This document shows, piece by piece, positions 9,001 through 9,675 of a DNA stretch of 9,675 nucleotides. Positions within the stretch are counted from its first letter, which is position 1. Each line of letters opens with the position of its first letter. The notes below the pieces were generated by a model. It searched no databases. It had not been told where the DNA came from and saw only the letters and a program-made list of their open reading frames with translations. Origin of the DNA: Candidatus Omnitrophota bacterium (GTDB lineage: Bacteria > Omnitrophota > Gorgyraeia > Gygaellales > Profunditerraquicolaceae); assembly GCA_028716305.1 (NCBI GenBank), contig JAQUQA010000034.1, positions 1-9,675 on the forward strand, given 5' to 3'. The position numbers and the translations under genes were made by a program.

Positions 9001-9675
9001 AAATCAGGCTTCTATTGGGAGATAAAGAACTTTTTACCTCTACCGGGGACTACCCATCATTAGTTTTGCATGAAAGGGCATATCGCTATTTGAGAAAACA
9101 GATAATATCGAACCTCTCCGGCATTTATCAAATGATCCGGCAGGCGCAAGCATCCACGGGGAATATTCCTGTCGAAAGCCGGCAGATTAACGGGGAAGAA
9201 GAGGATTTGGCCGAAGTAGTGGATGTTTATCCTTGTGCGGCATGGAAAGGAAAATTCGAGCAAACATTGACGGGCGTGCAAAATTACTCCGGGCATAGAT
9301 TACCGCTTGAGATATTCGCCACCGGTATTATCAAGCCGATCCAGGGAAGGCTGCAGATGGTGGGGGTGATTGTCCCGCGGGCCGAGGCAACCTTAAGATT
9401 CTCTTCGGGCATCGCCGAGCTTGACAGGGATTACGCCCTGCGTTTGAGAAACGAGATTTTTCCCGATCCTTCATTGAACATCAGGCTGATCTACGCCGCT
9501 AATGAACTCAGGTTATCTTTTGAAGTGCAGAAAGCGGTTAATTTTGTCCTTCCGAGGAATGCGATCATCATGCCTCTTAACCAGCTTGTCTCCCCGGGAG
9601 CCTTGCGGGCTGTTTTTGGCGGCCGTCAAACTGAGAGTATCAGCGATGAAGAGATATTGCAGGCATTAAGACAGC
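1..9675 (+). CDS. Internal fragment of a giant multidomain membrane protein (at least 3,224 aa, open at both ends)
   Basis: One uninterrupted reading frame fills the window; complete codons run from base 3 to base 9674 with no stop. The other five frames contain frequent stops. Real coding is supported by recognisable domains in this same frame from end to end: a serine protease, two methyltransferase-like domains, a membrane block, a phosphoribosyltransferase-like domain, a radical SAM domain and a low-molecular-weight phosphatase domain. A four-copy module separates several of them. Neither start codon nor stop lies in the window, so total length, N-terminal targeting and promoter cannot be seen. 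I do not recognise a named family for the whole protein. Such giant mosaics are known from Omnitrophota genomes, which is the best guess for the source. It could in principle be processed into separate enzymes, since it carries its own protease and an internal signal-peptide-like segment; that is inference. Confidence 0.95.
3..599 (+). other. Helical / coiled-coil region (residues 1-199)
   Basis: Residues 1 to about 45 and 150-195 are rich in Glu, Gln, Arg, Leu and Ala with few Pro or Gly, which fits long amphipathic helices or coiled coil. The middle (about 60-145) is also helix-like, with leucine-rich stretches, and contains the run FLMICLRDIALHGVDIVL near 110-127. No enzymatic motif is visible. 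The region probably began upstream of the window. It most likely acts as a spacer or oligomerisation segment; this is inferred from composition only. Confidence 0.5.
600..1199 (+). other. Beta-rich region of unknown function (residues 200-399)
   Basis: The composition changes sharply here from Glu/Gln-rich helix to alternating hydrophobic residues with Gly, Ser and Thr, which suggests beta strands (for example KIVVSFNGKIG and EVFLGPGEFGFSNAIFILG). A short charged helix with WYEQKDIRSRMQ interrupts it around residues 270-290. The last part (about 355-380) has VEVTDPYGIFEVAEGPG and then a Thr/Pro-rich tail, like the edge strand and linker of an extracellular-type beta-sandwich. I do not recognise a family, and no catalytic motif is evident. 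It could be a binding or structural domain; a structure prediction would be needed to go further. Confidence 0.4.
1206..1514 (+). repeat. Repeat module A, HExQxxE signature (residues 402-504)
   Basis: First of four divergent copies of a protein module. In order it has a helix with RGW (R423-G424-W425), a hydrophobic strand (PVIC at about 430), a second strand with AYR (449-451) and G-x-I-x-WN (455-460), then a helix leading to the signature I484-x2-H487-E488-A489-Q490-x2-E493-x5-A499-E500-x3-F504. The signature aligns without gaps to copies B (H1009), C (H1613) and D (H2050). A conserved His-Glu pair at the end of a helix after two strands resembles the active helix of zinc peptidases, but the usual HExxH is absent, so this is either a degenerate relative or a structural module. 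It lies between the beta-rich region and the helical stretch before the protease. Confidence 0.75.
1515..2030 (+). other. Helical region of unknown function (residues 505-676)
   Basis: The segment between module A and the protease is dominated by predicted helices: repeated Leu/Ile/Ala with Glu/Arg and few glycines, for example around residues 506-530, 545-565 and 600-640. It includes IVHTLRQAGFDQVVIRFIVD and a hydrophobic stretch SLILLIAESS near 631-640 that is too short and polar-flanked for a confident membrane span. No catalytic motif is visible. It may be a helical bundle that packs against the protease or acts as a rigid spacer. I do not recognise a family. Confidence 0.4.
2070..2615 (+). 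other. Trypsin-like serine protease domain, PA clan (residues 690-871)
   Basis: This is the best-supported enzyme domain in the first third. It starts with a strand and a G-Q-G-S-A-V-V-F segment (700-707, like the GSGF start of trypsin-like peptidase domains), followed by YYLICTNSHVVG with catalytic His721 in the T-x-x-H-V-V context. The DFLTADIAFLLLEK segment carries the likely Asp760 in the usual D-I-A-x-L motif. K-P-G-T-S-G-S-P (821-828) holds the nucleophile Ser825 in G-x-S-G, followed by the typical strand GYRIVGIHARSP. All three triad residues are in the right order and spacing. The domain would cut peptide bonds; its substrate is not visible. Its length (about 180 aa) suits a compact trypsin-like unit without a PDZ domain. 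It could process this giant protein itself or act on host or cell-surface proteins (inference). Confidence 0.85.
2616..3080 (+). repeat. Repeat module B with leading helix (module core residues 924-1026)
   Basis: After the protease a short helical connector (872-923, including EKLDAFRSYIEAENLCENRE) leads into the second module copy, whose core begins about base 2772. This copy is the most divergent in its middle: the two-strand part is replaced by RTFELARRGQKGWRWAKG. Its signature is nevertheless intact: I1006-x2-H1009-E1010-E1011-Q1012-x2-E1015-x5-A1021-Q1022-x3-F1026. The identical 21-residue spacing in all four copies is what ties it to A, C and D. Retention of the His-Glu-Gln-Glu residues while the rest drifted suggests these side chains matter, either to bind a metal or to hold the fold. 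Confidence 0.65.
3081..3161 (+). other. Low-complexity Glu/Gln/Pro linker (residues 1027-1053)
   Basis: Residues 1027-1053 are poor in hydrophobics and rich in Glu, Gln, Pro, Asn and Ser (TEQPQENTPEEKPS), typical of a flexible disordered linker. It separates module B from the first methyltransferase domain and would be an accessible place for proteolytic cutting, though no specific cleavage motif can be named. Confidence 0.6.
3162..3758 (+). other. Class I SAM-dependent methyltransferase-like domain 1 (residues 1054-1252)
   Basis: The order of elements matches the Rossmann-like class I methyltransferase fold. A leading helix region with YYDEFDD is followed by motif I, LLVAGPDRGAVAAELI (from L1100), where the usual G-x-G-x-G is altered to A-G-P-D-R-G. 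Motif II is CVLEADVSLKNARYARAQN, with an acidic end of strand 2 and a D-x-S-x3-A pattern. VIVADPYQLPLAKRFDQVF (1142-1160) then resembles the D-x3-LPF-x3-FD segment of Methyltransf_11-type enzymes, and HLKPGGYLSLTHYEF gives motif III. The acceptor substrate cannot be named. The changed glycine loop may mean weak SAM binding or a non-catalytic copy. The domain ends directly before a Lys-rich stretch and the membrane block. Confidence 0.75.
3753..3896 (+). other. Internal signal-peptide-like segment (residues 1251-1298)
   Basis: Directly after methyltransferase 1 comes a Lys/Arg-rich stretch (KDAPKKKSGRKASPVK, 1260-1275), then a 20-residue hydrophobic core (G1277 to A1296), ending in A-F-A followed by G-A-E-A-A. 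This is the n-h-c layout of a bacterial signal peptide with a good signal peptidase I site after Ala1296, but located over 1,270 residues inside the chain. An in-frame ATG at base 3750 (M1250) sits at the right distance to have been the start of a separate exported or membrane protein. I see no convincing ribosome-binding site before it. It may be a relic of gene fusion, or work as the first membrane span with or without cleavage. Confidence 0.6.
3918..4598 (+). other. Polytopic membrane block with acidic loop (residues 1306-1532)
   Basis: Strongly hydrophobic segments lie at about 1325-1342, 1344-1363, 1420-1442 and 1450-1484. A more amphipathic candidate is at 1370-1393. With the preceding hydrophobic core (1277-1296) this gives roughly six spans; the exact count is uncertain because 1450-1484 is long and 1370-1393 is weak. 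Between the third and fourth clear spans lies an acidic loop with a DDDEDEE run (1407-1413). After the last span comes a positively charged stretch (K1485, K1486, then RGILRSIFKRGNPGKKD), which by the positive-inside rule suggests a cytoplasmic exit. An even number of spans would leave the enzyme domains on both sides in the cytoplasm. No transporter family motif is recognised; the block looks like an anchor. Residues 1515-1532 form a helical lead into module C. Confidence 0.8.
4599..4892 (+). repeat. Repeat module C, HExQxxE signature (residues 1533-1630)
   Basis: Third copy of the module. It begins with a helix (RFHELAAILHNLEIELK), then GWALAEEEIVFIDDGTGNPV, the strand pair VVAFR (1584-1588) and G-M-I-H-W-N-V (1591-1597), and the signature I1610-x2-H1613-E1614-A1615-Q1616-x2-E1619-x5-A1625-Q1626-x3-F1630. 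It is closest to copy D in the signature, including the same H-E-A-Q and a D-E pair, and to copy A in the strand pair (VVAYR, G-x-I-x-W-N). It connects the membrane block to the second methyltransferase. Confidence 0.75.
4893..5069 (+). other. Connector before methyltransferase 2 (residues 1631-1689)
   Basis: A short segment follows module C containing SCRFRDTCPLARAP, with two cysteines (near 1640 and 1647), then a helix (ITSELTGQLYQALNRLYP). The paired cysteines could bind a metal or form a disulphide, but there are only two and no wider zinc-finger pattern is visible. It is most simply read as an N-terminal cap of the following PrmA-like domain. No function can be assigned. Confidence 0.35.
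5070..5891 (+). other. PrmA-like class I methyltransferase domain 2 (residues 1690-1963)
   Basis: A beta-rich N-terminal part leads into GWGASTQAALAAIWLL (1750-1765), which resembles the H-x-T-T-x-L helix before motif I in PrmA (ribosomal protein L11 methyltransferase) relatives. Motif I is P-L-I-D-F-G-C-G-L-N (1773-1782), motif II is V-V-F-V-D1822-I-S, and the strand-4 equivalent is DAVLVINSDTMD (1858-1869), like the D-x-V-x-x-N segment. It ends with VIIAASG and a Gly-Phe/Trp-containing hairpin, as in this superfamily. About 30 extra residues sit between motifs I and II. Unlike methyltransferase 1, the glycine-rich loop is largely kept (G-C-G), though the third glycine is Asn1782. It could methylate a protein or small molecule; L11 itself is unlikely given the setting. 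The family is clear at superfamily level, the substrate is unknown. Confidence 0.7.
5940..6203 (+). repeat. Repeat module D, HExQxxE signature (residues 1980-2067)
   Basis: Fourth copy. It shows the helix with R-R-G-W (2000-2003, matching E-R-G-W in copy A), a shortened loop, the strand pair YPVAFR (2013-2018) and S-G-M-A-Y-F-N-I (2021-2028), the helix S-P-E-Q-I-R-Q-L (matching K-E-Q-I-R-E-L in A), and the signature I2047-x2-H2050-E2051-A2052-Q2053-x2-E2056-x5-A2062-Q2063-x3-F2067. It is the shortest copy. The DNA of the signature is visibly similar to copy C (bases 4830-4859 against 6141-6170), so C and D may have separated more recently than A and B. It links methyltransferase 2 to the phosphoribosyltransferase-like domain. 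Confidence 0.75.
6216..6800 (+). other. Phosphoribosyltransferase-like domain (residues 2072-2266)
   Basis: The key evidence is KVFHLDDYTDTGHK (2178-2191). It matches the PRPP-binding signature of type I phosphoribosyltransferases: hydrophobic strand, Asp-Asp (D2183, D2184), two residues, then D-T-G. The next strand, INFAFFSANP, follows after a helix as expected. Upstream, MVLFSGGSSTVSYRLF (2100-2115) could be the first core strand and loop. The Thr or Ser that normally closes the signature (T-G-x-T) is replaced by Lys2191, so PRPP binding may be changed or lost. The C-terminal part (2225-2266) is helical and aromatic-rich. If active it would transfer a base or cleave a nucleotide; no substrate hood is recognisable. 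An alternative is a non-catalytic regulatory PRTase fold. Confidence 0.55.
6801..6983 (+). other. Helical connector before the radical SAM domain (residues 2267-2327)
   Basis: The connector holds basic and alanine-rich helices (EVKLLKSSRRLDNGW and CRDAAAAALDGLVATVEQ) and an acidic, polar stretch ending at SGQEERMVMARIPKK. It contains two in-frame ATGs (bases 6942 and 6948), the second with GAGGA (6933-6937) 10 bases upstream. This could allow internal initiation but is weak evidence on its own. No domain is recognised. Confidence 0.4.
6984..7940 (+). other. Radical SAM domain with degenerate C-terminal extension (residues 2328-2646)
   Basis: The cluster-binding motif is intact: C2339-S-L-R-C2343-A-H-C2346, the CX3CX2C pattern that holds a 4Fe-4S cluster and SAM. 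It sits after a strand (TSLFLGPGQ), as in the family. Further family features follow in order: W-C-I-G-E-P (2380-2385), equivalent to the G-G-E-P SAM-binding motif, then FLYDMLRQM; I-G-F-V-T-N-G-R (2408-2415), the T-N-G strand; and RMRIDFSWDK, a D-containing strand. The C-terminal part has LALGCDGSLYLSD (2593-2605), which resembles the D-G-x-V-x-P-C start of a SPASM or twitch region, but the expected cysteine is missing. The domain would make a 5'-deoxyadenosyl radical. SPASM-type relatives often modify peptides, but no substrate peptide is visible here. Oxygen sensitivity points to cytoplasmic, probably anaerobic use. Confidence 0.85.
7941..8702 (+). other. Region of unknown function between radical SAM and phosphatase (residues 2647-2900)
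   Basis: Three parts can be told apart. Residues 2650-2715 are helical with a few cysteines (C2668 and one near 2681). Residues 2715-2770 look like beta strands (SLIVDIDGNGRIIVKITM, then TSLVYFVRYSRVY), a small alpha/beta unit with a DIDGNG turn. Residues 2790-2880 are helical and aromatic-rich (FHHASPEFRRRFQGWVLLAG). A Pro/Ser/Thr linker (2880-2899, TAPQTSAIRKLPGPSAESP) leads to the phosphatase. The DIDGNG run resembles a calcium-loop sequence but is too short to call one. I do not recognise a family; no HExQxxE signature occurs here. Confidence 0.4.
8703..9149 (+). other. Low-molecular-weight protein-tyrosine-phosphatase-like domain (residues 2901-3049)
   Basis: The domain begins with a basic strand (RLNVLILC) and the phosphate-binding loop C2908-N-Q-N-L-E-R2914-S-P, an intact CX5RS with the nucleophile Cys2908 and Arg2914. 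It then follows the family layout: IHSGAIFD (the S-A-G-T-like strand), LREHRPVRYTEGQFRQADLVFVMTKKQ (split here at helix and strand; H-R-P and A-D-L-V-F-V-M are typical), RRYPHARAKIRLLLG (the yP-x-A-x-x-K-x-x-L segment), and G-D3016-Y-P, the likely position of the general-acid Asp. Length of about 149 residues is normal for the family. The loop position that is Thr in arginine phosphatases such as YwlE is Leu2912, so a tyrosine-type specificity is more likely. The usual second Cys of the loop is Glu2913. The enzyme would remove phosphate from a protein or a sugar-phosphate polymer regulator. Confidence 0.85.
9150..9675 (+). other. Unknown region continuing past the window (residues 3050-3224)
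   Basis: After a polar, acidic linker (to about residue 3075, with EEEDLAEVV) the sequence becomes strand-rich: LQMVGVIVPRAEATLRF, NIRLIYAANELRLSF and VNFVLPRNAIIMPL. It contains YALRLRNEIFPDPS and ends in SDEEILQALRQ, a likely helix. No catalytic motif is evident in the visible part and the domain is probably cut by the window edge. I do not recognise it. Confidence 0.35.

Overview
The whole window is the inside of one very large protein-coding gene on the + strand. Reading codon by codon from base 3 (codon n starts at base 3n), I find 3,224 consecutive sense codons to base 9674. There is no stop, and neither the true start nor the true end lies inside the window. All other frames are broken by many stops, and the shorter open frames on both strands are shadows of this one. 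There are no intergenic regions, RNA genes, mobile elements or CRISPR arrays.

Single genes this large that mix unrelated enzyme domains, membrane segments and helical linkers are known from the uncultivated phylum Omnitrophota (candidate division OP3) and a few relatives. I therefore suggest an Omnitrophota-like bacterium. This rests on gene size and domain style, not on a marker gene. Base composition looks moderate, with free use of AGG, AGA and ATA codons.

Layout by residue of the visible part: 1-199 helical/coiled-coil region; 200-399 beta-rich unknown region; 402-504 repeat module A; 506-676 helical unknown region; 690-871 trypsin-like serine protease with a complete His-Asp-Ser triad; 924-1026 module B; 1027-1053 Pro/Glu/Gln linker; 1054-1252 class I SAM methyltransferase-like domain; 1251-1298 internal signal-peptide-like segment; 1306-1486 polytopic membrane block; 1533-1630 module C; 1690-1963 second, PrmA-like methyltransferase; 1980-2067 module D; 2072-2266 phosphoribosyltransferase-like domain; 2328-2646 radical SAM domain; 2660-2899 unknown region; 2901-3049 low-molecular-weight phosphotyrosine-phosphatase domain; 3050-3224 unknown region that continues past the window.

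The most unusual structure is a degenerate module of about 90-100 residues present four times between enzyme domains. Each copy ends in a gap-free 21-residue signature I-x2-H-E-[AE]-Q-x2-E-x5-A-[QE]-x3-F. The protein reads as a bead-string of catalytic domains separated by this module, anchored by a central membrane block. An intact protease inside the chain raises the possibility of self-processing. What the enzymes act on cannot be told from this sequence.
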